From NCBI RefSeq assembly GCF_000004195.4, contig NC_030685.2, positions 55,458,516-55,522,515 on the forward strand: a stretch of 64,000 nucleotides of DNA. The letters run 5' to 3'. The stretch's first letter is position 1; the number at the start of each line of letters is the position of its first letter. The stretch comes from Xenopus tropicalis (lineage: Eukaryota > Chordata > Amphibia > Anura > Pipidae). Both the position numbers and the translations under genes were made by a program. The notes below the pieces were generated by a model that was not told the origin of the DNA, ran no database searches, and saw only the letters and a list, made by a program, of their open reading frames with translations. Positions 49,201-58,277 of the stretch are shown in pieces.

Positions 49201-51692
49201 AATTCTGTAGAATACAATTGTGTTTTATCTGTTATCTGCTATGTGCCTGTGCCTTTTCTCCTTTGAATGGCTGCCTCCATGGCTACATAGCAGCTTATTT
49301 ATATAAATTATAGTAGACTTTCTGAAGTAAACACACAACTTTTACCAGTGCAGGGCAGCAGCACATTATATTTTAGTTACTTTTATACACTTTCATTTTT
49401 TGGTGTTACAGTTCCTTTAAAATGAGGCCTAACAGCTGCAGTTCATGGAATCTATTTGAGGGGCATGTGGGGGAACTGGGGTACTATTAAGACTTTCATG
49501 TGGAACCCAAGCTGCAAATGAACAAATATTTTGTAAACATGAAATAAAGGGTTTCTTGAAAAAAAGCCTCACTCAGGTTCTACTGGGGTCCGGTTTGGCA
49601 GTTTTTTTTTTTTGGCAAAACCAGTCAGTTCTAAAACCAGCCAAAGACTAGGCTAAAGCCACTTTGAAAGTAGCACAAAAATAGGCCAATATAAACAATG
49701 AAAAAACAAAAAAAAACCATTATATACACACACACATATATATATCTATCTATAGATCTATAGATATATCTGTCGATATACGGGAAACATGTCTTTTTAA
49801 AGCGTACAATCACAAGCAATGTCCTGCACCCCCCCCTTTTCCAGTTACAGGGAAGGCTGATAATTCCCTGCCCTCTGTGCCCAGTCCAGCTGGGAACTCA
49901 CTACAGAAATAGATTCACAATGTTGCATTAACCCCAGACATGATATACATATGGGTGTGTTGAACTACAACTCTCAGCAGCCCCAATATATCCAGAGTTA
50001 TAGCCTAAGGATCAACTGCAGAACTGCCCCCACATCCCAGTAGAAAGTAACAGTACAATCACATACCCTATGGAGCAGGGAGCAGGGTGTAGAACTGCCC
50101 CACATCCCAGTAGAAAGTAACAGTACAATCACATACCCTATAGAGCAGGGAGCAGGGGGTAGAACTGCCCCACATCCCAGTAGAAAGTAACAGTACAATC
50201 ACATACCCTATAGAGCAGGGAGCAGGGGGTAGAACTGCCCCACATCCCAGTAGAAAGTAACAGTGTAATCACATACCCTATAGAGCAGGGGGTAGAACAG
50301 ACAGGTTCAGGCTGAAAGCTACAAACTACATTACCCAGCATGCAGCGTGCCAGGCACACTAGGGGAAAAAAATGTGACTATTTTCCAAACTACAAACCCG
50401 GCAAAGCTCCAAAAAATACACCAAAACTGTACCTTAGCGGCTTTGTACTTTGGAAAACCCCAAGGGCTTTAAATTAGTAGCCCAGTTTGGAGGACAAACT
50501 GCCAAGCCTGAACATAATTATATTACAGCTCTGTATTACTGTTGCGCTCAGACTCTAGCAATGTTAAAGGGTCAGTGACCCCCATTTAAAAGCTGCATAG
50601 TTAGAGGGCAGCAAATTATATTTTGTAGTTTGTGAATTATTTGGTTTCTTCTAACTGTGCAGCTGTGGTTTATCTTGAAGTTAATTTTTATTATGTTATA
50701 CAATGGCTAATTCTAAGCAACTTTTCAATTGGTCTTCATTATTTATTTAACGTAGTTTTTGAATAATGACGACCAATTGCAAAGTTGCTTAGAATTAGCC
50801 ATTGTATAACATAATGTCAGTTTTTGCTCTACAGCTCTCCAGTTTGGAGTTTCAGCAGCCAACTGGTTGCTAGGGTTCAAATTACCTTAGCAACCAGGAA
50901 GTGGTTTGAATGAGAGACAGCAATATGAACAGGAGAGGACTTGTAGCTTCACAAAGCAATAGTTTTCTGCTTGCTGGGTTCAGTGACCCCCCTGAAAGCT
51001 ACAAGGAGTTAGAAGAATAGTGCAAATCATTTAAAAATAAAAATAAAAAAAATAATGACGACCAATTGAAAAGTTGCTTAGAATTAGCCATTCTATAACA
51101 TAATCAAAGTTAGCTTCAAGGTGAACCACCCCTTTAAATAGGTGCCTTCAGCGTGAAATAAGTGCTTTAAAATAAAAAAAAAAAAACACTTACGTCTCCT
51201 ATCTGTGTCCACGTATTCGCCAGGCAGCCCTCCGAATACCTCTACACCAGCTCGATCCAGAAGGCGGCATTCGTAGGGCTTGAATTGGCTGGAAAGAACA
51301 GCCCCTACACCTGCCTTCTGGGCCCGTGCTCTCTGGGCCATGAACCTCTTCTTTATGCATCTCTTCAGGTCGCTGAAGCGTTTGTACACCGTGTTGTGGT
51401 CACGGTGCACTCCGCTTACAGCGCTCACGTGATCTGCTACCTGCTGCCACAGGTCTCTTCTTCTGGCAGCAGTGAGCTGACAGGATTGCGCACCAAAAAT
51501 ATAGTCCCATTGTCTCACGACTTCCTCCACCATCGCCGAATTTTCCTCACTGGAAAAACGGGGGCTTTTGGAGCTGGGCCCTGCCTCCTCCTCTTCCTCC
51601 TCTTCCTCTTCCTCCTCCTCCACCACCACCACCACCACCGGCTGGCGGCTCCTCCTTCCCACAGGGGGTTGCTGGCCCTCCTCCATACCCAC
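45722..51692 (-). CDS. Harbinger Myb/trihelix-like DNA-binding protein, intact, four exons
   Basis: The protein is the accessory partner that, in this superfamily, carries the transposase to the nucleus and to the ends. Exons: 51194-51692, 47496-47621, 47343-47402 and 45722-46245. All junctions are GT-AG in phase 1, giving 402 codons without a stop. Residues 1-45 are low-complexity with a Val run, a 12-Glu run and a Ser/Pro stretch. Residues about 46-140 form a trihelix domain (FSSEENSAMVEEVVRQWDYI, RRRDLWQQVADHV and YKRFSDLKRCIKKRF). Exons 2-3 are Gln/Pro-rich. Exon 4 has a coiled coil (LLARMLGEQAALRVEVAGV onward) and a basic nuclear-localisation tail ending SKRRK. The insertion-rich introns inflate the gene to 6 kb. 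Confidence 0.88.
46260..47335. other. Myb-like gene intron 3, no further gene
   Basis: This is intron sequence with a degraded TTAAAGGGGTCCAATTG element from 46517 and a duplicated CTTTTATTAATAAT word near 46863-46900. Confidence 0.45.
47343..47402 (-). CDS. Myb-like gene exon 3
   Basis: This exon is 60 nt, with a TTTTTCAG acceptor and a GGC|GTAAGT donor. It encodes a Ser/Pro-rich linker. Confidence 0.75.
47496..47621 (-). CDS. Myb-like gene exon 2
   Basis: This exon is 126 nt, with a CTTGTAG acceptor and a CCAG|GTAAAT donor. It is Gln/Pro/Glu-rich in the chained frame. Confidence 0.75.
47692..48374 (-). mobile_element. LTR-like insertion in Myb-like intron 1
   Basis: On the minus strand it starts TGTAGTAATATG and ends ACTACATCTACA. 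It is preceded by a purine tract (AAGTGGGGGAG) like a polypurine tract. The internal region beyond it at 48375-48600 has no recognisable protein. Boundaries and family are tentative. Confidence 0.4.
48375..48990. other. Harbinger interior, Myb-like intron 1
   Basis: No ORF with a motif. A short palindromic box (TGGATCAGTTCTGCTCAG region) lies at about 48385-48412. Confidence 0.35.
48996..49420. mobile_element. palindromic TTAA MITE, 425 bp
   Basis: The two halves are near-complete inverted copies. The ends are TTAAAGGAACAGTAACACC and its complement, and the centre has ACAGATAAA/TTTATCTGT around 49195-49235. Single-stranded it would form one long hairpin. Confidence 0.93.
50021..50300. repeat. 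70-bp tandem repeat, four copies
   Basis: The unit includes AGAACTGCCCCACATCCC and AACAGTACAATCACATACCC. Starts lie at about 50021, 50091, 50161 and 50231. It is in the Harbinger interior. Confidence 0.94.
50564..51137. mobile_element. TTAAAGGG-type MITE with internal inverted units
   Basis: The ends are TTAAAGGGTCAGTGACCCC and GGTGAACCACCCCTTTAA. The box AAGTTGCTTAGAATTAGCC occurs at 50783 and 51074 directly, and inverted near 50703-50730. It lies just downstream of Myb-like exon 1. Confidence 0.85.
51194..51692 (-). CDS. Myb-like gene exon 1 (trihelix domain)
   Basis: This exon is 499 nt from ATG to a GAGAC|GTAAGT donor. It holds the acidic run and the whole DNA-binding domain. Confidence 0.9.
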
Positions 51693-52290
51693 CCCCCTGC
51701 CCTGGCCAGCCCTAACTAAACTCCCCCCCTGCCCTCTAGCTGCCCCCCCTCCCTACCTACCTCCCCCCTCCCTCTACCTGCCCCCCCACACTAACTGCCC
51801 CCCCTCTCCCTCTACCTGCCCCCCACACTAACTGCCCCCCCTCTCCCTCTACCTGCCCCCCTCCCTACCTACCTCCCCCTCCCTCTACCTGCCCCCCCCA
51901 CACTACCTGCCCCCCCTCTCCCTCTACCTGCCCCCCACACTAACTGCCCCCCCTCTCCCTCTACCTGCCCCCCCACACTACCTGCCCCCCCTCTCCCTCT
52001 ACCTGCCCCCCCCTCCCTCTACCTGCCCCCCCACCCCTCTACCTGCCCCCCCTGCACCCCCCCTTCCTCTGACTGCCCCCCCTGCACTAGCCCAGGCCTC
52101 TTGGGACTCCTCTCCCTCCCCCACCCAAGGGTCTTGTGCCCTTACCCTTACCCCCCATCTACTTCCCTCCCCATTGGGCCCCCCCACCCAAACCCTCCTC
52201 CTCCTCCCACCTTTCCCCCTCACCTACCTCCCCAACTATCTCCTTACTCAGCCCAAGCACTTCCCCCCACTCCTCCTCCCTACCCCTGCT
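51660..52290. repeat. C-rich low-complexity tract upstream of the Myb-like gene
   Basis: Irregular repeats of CTCTCCCTCTACCTGCCCC and CCCCACACTAACTGCC cover 0.6 kb. On the minus strand this is a G-rich tract just upstream of the Myb-like start codon, so it may overlap that gene's promoter or 5' UTR. Confidence 0.9.
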
Positions 52291-52369
52291 GTGGGCCATG
52301 GCAGCAAAAAAAAAATTTGTTTTTTGAAATCTGGAGCAGCTCTGCAATGTGCCTCCTCTCCCTTTGACT

Positions 52370-52658
52370 TTCGGAACGTCAATACAAAATTATCGTTACT
52401 TTCGGAAGGCTGTTTCCGCCGTGTACGATCGTCCAATACGAATATTTCGTGACTTTCGGAACGTCAATATGAAATTATCGTGACTTTCGGAAGGCTGTTT
52501 CCGCCGTGTACGATCGTCCGAATATTTCGTGACTTTCGGAACGTCTATACGATAATTACGCAAAATTACCGATCATTACGAAAAAGTCGTAAAACGTTCA
52601 TTTCCAATCCGAATTTTTTCCATTCGGACTCGGATTCGACCCATAGTAAATGTGCCCC
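52370..52658. repeat. Harbinger right subterminal repeats
   Basis: CGTGACTTTCGGAACGTC and GGAAGGCTGTTTCCGCC recur two to three times before the terminal inverted repeat. The arrangement suggests transposase or Myb-protein binding sites. Confidence 0.7.
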
Positions 52659-53388
52659 CATGTGTCAGGTGAGCCATCATAGCATATAATGCCTTAGGTA
52701 GACAGTATGTTAGGCCATTTCTCCAGAGTCCTTGCTCATCTCTGGTGGCTCCTAATTTTGACCATTTTATTTTTTCCACTTTGGGAGCTTGGTCCTGCAC
52801 AGTTGCTAGAACCTGTAAATTAACTGGCCCCTTGTGGTCTTTTTGGTCATAATCCACTGTCATAATTGGCAACAGAGCTGCTGCTTTGGCTCCTTCATCT
52901 GCTTTCACATTTCCTTTTGCCTCAGTAGTCTGGAGTTTAGTGTGCGCTTGTACCTTTAGGATGGCTACCTCAGTTGGAAGCTGTAAGGCTAACAAGAGCT
53001 TGTTCACTAAATTTGCATTTTTAATTGGTTTACCTGATGACGTCATAAAATTTCTGGCCTTCCAAATTGGTAAGTAGTCGTGTGCAATTCCATAACAATA
53101 CCTGGAATCAGTCCAAATGTTGACTCTCTTACCTTCTGCCAGAGTACATGCTGTGATTAGGGCTTGCAATTCAGCTTCTTGTGCTGACATGTGTGAGGGT
53201 AGTCTCTGCTGAATGAAAACATCATGCAATGTTACTATAGCATACCCAGTGTGATATTTTCCATCATCCGTACTATAGTGTGACCCATCAACATATAGTT
53301 CTAAATCAGGGTTGAGCAATGGTTCATCTTTTACATTGTTGAACCTTTGCATTTCATTTTGCATCAACTCATAACAATCATGGGCCAT
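52659..53388 (-). pseudogene. ERV RNase H domain, open but cut by Harbinger
   Basis: An open frame contains the four acidic RNase H residues in order: the Asp of ELYVDGSHY, the Glu of SAQEAELQAL, the Asp of IWTDSRYCYG and the Asp of VKADEGAK. It runs into the start of the integrase region and is then interrupted by the Harbinger end at 52658. The last codons of the frame read transposon sequence. The enzyme domain itself looks preserved. Confidence 0.88.
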
Positions 53389-53619
53389 AGCATCAAATGG
53401 CCCTCTTTATGAGGTATCAATGTGGCTGGATTTAAAACATTGCACCTTTTTATTGTCAAATTTGTTGGAGTAAGTAAAGCCTCTTCATATTTAGTCTAGC
53501 TTCTGACAGATGCTTTGTTTGTACTCTATTTAGAATTTCAGTTACACAGTGAGGCACCAATTATCCCAATTTGTGATCCAACACTAGATCTGCCACTTTA
53601 TCCAGCAATAGTGCATAGG

Positions 53620-54010
53620 CTGGAATGGTTTTTCATAATTTGGCAGTGCTAAAGTTGGTGCCTCTGTCAAAGTTCTTTTTAGATTTTCAATTGCCTTGTA
53701 ATTTTCTTTACTGACTTTGTTGCCAGTCTAAGCCAGGAAACTCAGTAATCCTACTGTGTCTTCCTTAAACTTTCCCTTATTTTCAAAATACAAAAGTAAA
53801 CCATCTACATATTATAACAGTACTGTATCTTTGTGTTTTGGTGCCCACCCACTTAATAAGTTACAGATACAGTATGTGTACTCCAATCCCCTCAATCTGT
53901 TGTGTACTCAGAGGGTATTGAGGTAGTCGTGGTAAAACTGCTCCTTCTTTGATTTTAATCTGTACCAGCGGAACAAACAATATTTCTACATCATATTTAC
54001 CTTTAAAAGT
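53620..54010 (-). pseudogene. ERV reverse transcriptase, internally deleted
   Basis: The N-terminal RT boundary is visible at about 53885-54005 (LPRLPQYPLSTQQIEGI). It is followed almost at once by the catalytic region near 53800-53850, where the usual YVDD reads YVDG after a stop. Most of the palm and fingers are missing. The connection region with LTEAPTLALPNYEKPF follows at about 53640-53700. Confidence 0.75.
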
Positions 54011-54147
54011 ATTGTTCAATGTCTGTCGTTGGCTGTGTAAGAGGTGTCATTAATTAACAGTATGTCAGCCCCACCCCCAAGGTTTACAAAGTATGCTATA
54101 CTGTTTTAATACTGAGTAATCCTTCTCAGCACATTCACACCAAACTT

Positions 54148-54567
54148 CATACATTGTAACCAAAAGTCTATCATATGTCTGTCACCATTTCCTTGTGGTG
54201 CAATAAGATGGTCAAGTGGTTCCCACGTTTCTCTTGGTAGGACATAGTTTTTCCATCTTACCTTGTAAAGTACATTATCATTATCTATTTTGCATCCTTC
54301 TATTTTATCTATCTCATAGACCCACTTGTTTGTTGTGGGGACCCTTCTTCAATAATGGGGATCAAATTATCAGATCGTAATAACATATTCTAACGAAATT
54401 TCATCCAACCATTTGTCCCAAAAATCAACAATAAGTTCGTCACATAAAGTAAGATGTATAGAAGGTTCCCAGGTATCATCACTCGGAGGATATCCTGTCC
54501 ATCTTACTCAGTAATAGAGGTTGTTATCTTTGATCATACAAGCTACTATCTTCTCTACCTCAAACAC
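54148..54567 (-). pseudogene. two tandem chromodomains inside the ERV
   Basis: Chromodomains are 50-60 residue folds that bind methylated histone tails. Copy 1 (54394-54567) starts VFEVEKIVAC, continues VRWTGYPPSDDTWEPSIHL and ends with IVDFWDKWLDE; one TGA at 54508-54510 replaces a residue before VRW. Copy 2 (54148-54324) is stop-free and reads VYEIDKIEGC, LYKVRWKNY, then RETWEPLDHL and MIDFW. Both show the aromatic cage positions: Tyr/Phe near the start, Trp of VRW, and the aromatic after W-x-x. They also share the TWEP motif and an unusual DFW, so one probably duplicated from the other. Copy 1 begins 1 nt out of frame with the env-like ORF just upstream. Reverse transcriptase begins about 140 bp downstream of copy 2. 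Confidence 0.82.
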
Positions 54568-54846
54568 TTAAGTTGAAGGACCTTCCCCCTCCTGCATTTT
54601 TTCCAGTGGGTGCTCTAACAGCGGTTCTGTAACAAGATATTATTAACATGATTATAATGAAAAGTACTATAACGAATATTATCACACACCCTATAGGAGC
54701 CATTAATGATTTGAAGATATTTGACAGCCATGTCGCTGCACTTCCCTGGCCTGCTAATAGATAATCTAAGGTAATAATACTAATAATAATAAGATAAGAT
54801 AATAATAAGAATATAATAATCTTAATTAAGTCATGCATATACCTTT

Positions 54847-54898
<52 letters not shown>

Positions 54899-55520
54899 GG
54901 CGGTAATAGTTTAAGAAAAGCCACACCATGTTATCCCATTAATCCTGTAAACCACTGCATATAACTTTCAATTTTAGATTCACAGGTTGCATCCTTATTT
55001 TCCTCTGCATGAACCCTTAGGGGTACATGTGGAATGCAGTGCTATACACTAACAATTAAAACCAATATTGCAGTGACTCAGATTTGTGTCACATTTCTCA
55101 AGTTCATACGTTCACGCGTTCATTTCTATACACAAATTTTAGTTATGTGAAACATACATCCATTTACTCTGACTATGTGGTGGACAAACATAAGCTTTAT
55201 GCATAGAGTTTGCTGGGTAAGAAGCCCCTTTATTTCTAAATATGTTCCTTGATTTGTGAGGGAATTCTTATAAGTATCTACTTTTACCTTGTAACTGAAA
55301 TTTGTATTATTTAAATCTTTTATTGTAATAGGAATGCCTATTAAAGGATTTCCTTTATGGTCCACTGATGCGTGTGAACAAACCCAGCAATCAGTGGCGT
55401 TCAATCTGTTAGGCAGCTTCCTGTGCAACTGCCAAACCGTACCTTGTTGCCAACCTTGACCCAGAATCCAGGCGGTGCACTCGCGTAATAACTTTTGGGC
55501 CTGACAGTTGAATTACTATA
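54560..55520 (-). pseudogene. ERV env-like fragment lying upstream of pol
   Basis: The block at 55126-55470 resembles the start of a surface glycoprotein, with a NATDCWVCSHAS motif. The block at 54560-54838 has two long hydrophobic stretches and looks like a membrane anchor. The intervening ectodomain is mostly missing. The position between gag and reverse transcriptase is wrong for env, which suggests template switching or recombination between proviruses. It cannot encode a working glycoprotein as it stands. Confidence 0.6.
54851..54893. repeat. AT dinucleotide repeat
   Basis: About 21 AT units lie between two blocks of the env-like ERV fragment. Confidence 0.95.
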
Positions 55521-55559
55521 CCTTTTGGGTTCTATCACTAGTAACACCTCTTAATAAAG

Positions 55560-56918
55560 ATTCTTTAAATTCCTTTTTAACCCTTCTTTGAAAGTAGTTC
55601 TTAATTGAACTTTGTCTCAGTAAATGCCAATTTCAATCTGTGAAAGAATTCCACAGATCCTTCCTCACTTGTTTGCTTAAGGTTAGTGGCCATTGCCCAA
55701 GTTTTATTTAATTTGCCTAATAACCAATTTTGTTCAAAAGCTTAAATTAAAGCCTGTCCCTCCCCTCCCTTATATCTGTATATCCCCTGTTTCTTCTCTA
55801 ATTGAGGAACCTGCTTTAAGAGAATGGGCATTGCATTCCTCTATAATTGGAATAACTCTTGGACCAAGTCCTGACTTCATTAACAGTTCTATGTTTCTTC
55901 AAGTTTTTTACAAACCCTGTCGGATTTACATCAGGGTCTGGGATTCCCTCTAAAAGGGACATTTGCTCAGTTTGGGACCAATGTTGGTACCAACTTACAC
56001 TGTATCTTGGGACTGGATTATCACCCTCAAATACAGCTTGTATCCTTAAGGGAAACATACCAACTATATCTTGTTTGGAGCAGAGGGTAAAACACCTTCC
56101 CCTGCATGTGGGTAATTCAGCCCCTCCCGTATGTCCCCCACAGCATCTAATAAAAGAGCTCTAGTCTCTATGCTCCCATCCTCCCATTTTTTCCTTAGCT
56201 CCTTCAGTTTAAGGTATAAATTAATCTGTATCCTAATGTTGTTTCTTACTTTCTCTATTGCTTCTGTTTCCTGAGTTCTCCTAATAGCTCTCATTTCTTC
56301 CCTTTCTGCTTGCTCTTGGGTTTTCATTTGCTTATCACTAGAAAGAGTAGTAAATAAAGCAGTAAACCCATAGGGATCATCATCATCTAATATGCTTCCA
56401 TCTGGCCAGGAGGCAGGAAGCTTTCCTTTTTCAATATATCTATAATTTCCACTATAAAAACATTCTAAAATTTTCTCTGGCTTCTTTTTACTCTCTGCTA
56501 ACCATACACGGGCTTCCATGTTGAATCCTTTCTTTCTTAACCATTAATCATGGGTATCAGTTAGAGTCTCCCAGAGATCTCTATCTAACCTACCAGTATC
56601 TGGCATCCCCATTTCCTTACATGTACCTTCAAGGGGTGCTGTACCCAATTCCCATGATTTTGCTCCATCCATTGTATTGCTGTTTGACCAGGGGGATCAG
56701 CAACCCTCTCCTTAGGGTTCTGTTTCAGACGGAGCACCCAATTGCCCATCTCTTCTATGTGGTTGGCCAACCAATTTACCAAAAATTCCCCACCTACCAA
56801 CTGGAGCCTTGCTCACACAGCTTGGAGGTGTTTTCCTGGGTAACAGCAATTCTTTATCGCCCTGTTTATAACTTACTTCACCTTTTGAAACTTCTCCAAA
56901 TAACTTAACTTTAAACAT
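55560..56918 (-). pseudogene. ERV gag, broken
   Basis: This is the gag region of a retrovirus-type element, coding for virion structural protein. The frame opens near 56918, shifts frame around 56800 and is interrupted by stops at 56585 and before 56519. The 56064-56519 block is rich in charged residues. The 55816-56058 block (with SVSWYQHWSQTEQM) and a piece ending in FFHRLKLAF near 55640 resemble capsid. No Cys-His zinc knuckle was seen downstream, so nucleocapsid and protease appear lost. Confidence 0.7.
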
Positions 56919-57169
56919 CCACCAAATTCTATCTGTTGCTTTAGAAGAAATAGGAAACAGACAACTTTAAAAAGGTAATATGCTAGATAGATACTTGCAA
57001 CTATCTAGTACTTATATGTATATTCTTAGTACAGATAGATCAACCCTTAAGATATAAAAAATGTGGTCTTACACATTGTGGTCTAGATATATCAGACTTA
57101 AACCAGATAATAGATGTTAAAAAGATATGACAAACTGTTTCAGACAAGACAGCTGTTAAACAGACTTTT

Positions 57170-57600
57170 GACAGAAAATTCTAGATATATCAGACTTAAA
57201 ACAGATATTATAGAGATGTCAAACACTCTTAGACACAACAGCTTTGAAACAGATATTTGACAGATACTTCTAGATATAACAGATTCAAACAGATATTAGA
57301 GAGATGTCAAACACTCTTAGACACAACTGCTTTGAAACAGATATTTGACAGATAATTCTAGATATAACAGATTCAAACAGATATTAGAGAGATGTCAAAC
57401 ACTCTTAGACACAACAGTTTTGAAACAGATATTTGACAGATAATTCTAGATATAACAGATTCAAACAGATATTAGAGAGATGTCAAACACTCTTAGACAC
57501 AACAGCTTTGAAACAGATATTTGACAGATAATTCTAGATATAACAGATTCAAACAGATATTAGAAGTTAAAGATACGACAGCTGTTAAACAGATATACTT
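57170..57600 (-). repeat. 88-bp tandem repeats in the ERV leader
   Basis: About 4.5 copies of an 88-bp unit containing GTCAAACACTCTTAGACAC recur at 57223, 57311, 57399 and 57487. They lie between the 5' LTR and gag. Confidence 0.93.
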
Positions 57601-57779
57601 AACCCCACAGCTGAGGTCCGTGATCTGGAGTGTGTGATGTTCTAGACCACTCGTGTGACTAGTGACACTTGTAAGGGAAAGTCCCTTGGTAAGCAAACAA
57701 TGGGCTCACCTGCCGCCTTGGGGAAGTTTCCGTTACTAGAGTCACAGCCGCGTATGATGGTGGTCTTTTCAATCACATC

Positions 57780-57805
57780 CAGACCCAAATTCTGGGGTGC
57801 CAAAC
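57780..57805 (-). other. ERV primer-binding site region
   Basis: Just after the 5' LTR the minus strand reads GTTTGGCACCCCAG. The TGG three bases in is the usual start of a primer-binding site, but I could not match the following bases to a particular tRNA. Confidence 0.45.
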
Positions 57806-58277
57806 TGTTAAGGTCAAACGTTGAATATGAAGCCATAGGATTGTCAGCTGTAGGATAAAATGTATTGCATGCAAGAGAACAGACGCAGACATGAGGCCTA
57901 GTTGTTCTGTCCTACCTGATTGGTGGGCAGATCTTTATTTATATATTAATTGTTCTCACACAATGAGGACATAGGGTGGTCTTATAATTTCACCAATCAG
58001 ATTGAAGCACGTCCTGATTACATGTGGTCTTTTAGGACTACTCATCATGAGACCAGATTTGACTTATTCCCTAATTACAAGTTTTGGCAGTACATCTTAA
58101 ATCAATAGTTAATTCAAACATTATTATTTACTTAACTTTACAAAAATGTAATTTAGAATGTCATTTTGTGATTAAGCCTAGTTCAGAAATATTGACTTAC
58201 ACAATGAAAGAATAACATAGTATTAAAATTGCTCTATATAGTTTAATTAATATATATGTATCAATATAACCTTAACA
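57806..58277 (-). repeat. ERV 5' LTR
   Basis: It is 472 bp, with TGTTAAGGTT at the 5' end and GACCTTAACA at the 3' end, forming the TG...CA inverted ends. An overlapping TATAAATAAAG box around 57931-57945 could serve as TATA or AATAAA signal. I found two differences from the other LTR. Confidence 0.95.

Larger units (their letters stand above)
40611..52658. mobile_element. 12-kb Harbinger (PIF) transposon inserted in ERV pol
   Basis: The inverted ends share GGGGCACATTTACTATGG and then a TCGAAT box. The 3-bp CAT is duplicated (40608-40610 and 52659-52661). Subterminal regions are CpG-rich with many TTTCGGA words. It encodes the two proteins expected of the superfamily, a DDE transposase (plus strand, left) and a Myb-like protein (minus strand, right), facing each other. 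It has gathered several insertions of its own: a hAT MITE, two TTAA MITEs and an LTR-like unit. Confidence 0.93.
37373..58277 (-). mobile_element. endogenous retrovirus with nested Harbinger and L1
   Basis: Two 472-bp LTRs in the same orientation bound 20.9 kb. The retroviral sense is the minus strand, since RNase H, integrase, gag- and env-like pieces all read that way. After removing the 12-kb Harbinger and the L1, about 7.7 kb of retroviral sequence remain. Gene order is disturbed: gag, env-like piece, two chromodomains, partial reverse transcriptase, RNase H, integrase, env transmembrane piece, then a surface-glycoprotein-like piece. Many stops and deletions make it non-functional. Motifs suggest class I (gamma/epsilon-like). 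No matching target duplication was found. Confidence 0.88.

Noticed and set aside
51285..51831. Plus-strand ORFs with Ser and His runs
   Set aside because: Antisense reading of the Glu and Val runs in Myb-like exon 1.
54560..54838. Host multi-pass membrane protein
   Set aside because: Its position and neighbours within the provirus, and the single-anchor layout, fit an env C terminus better.
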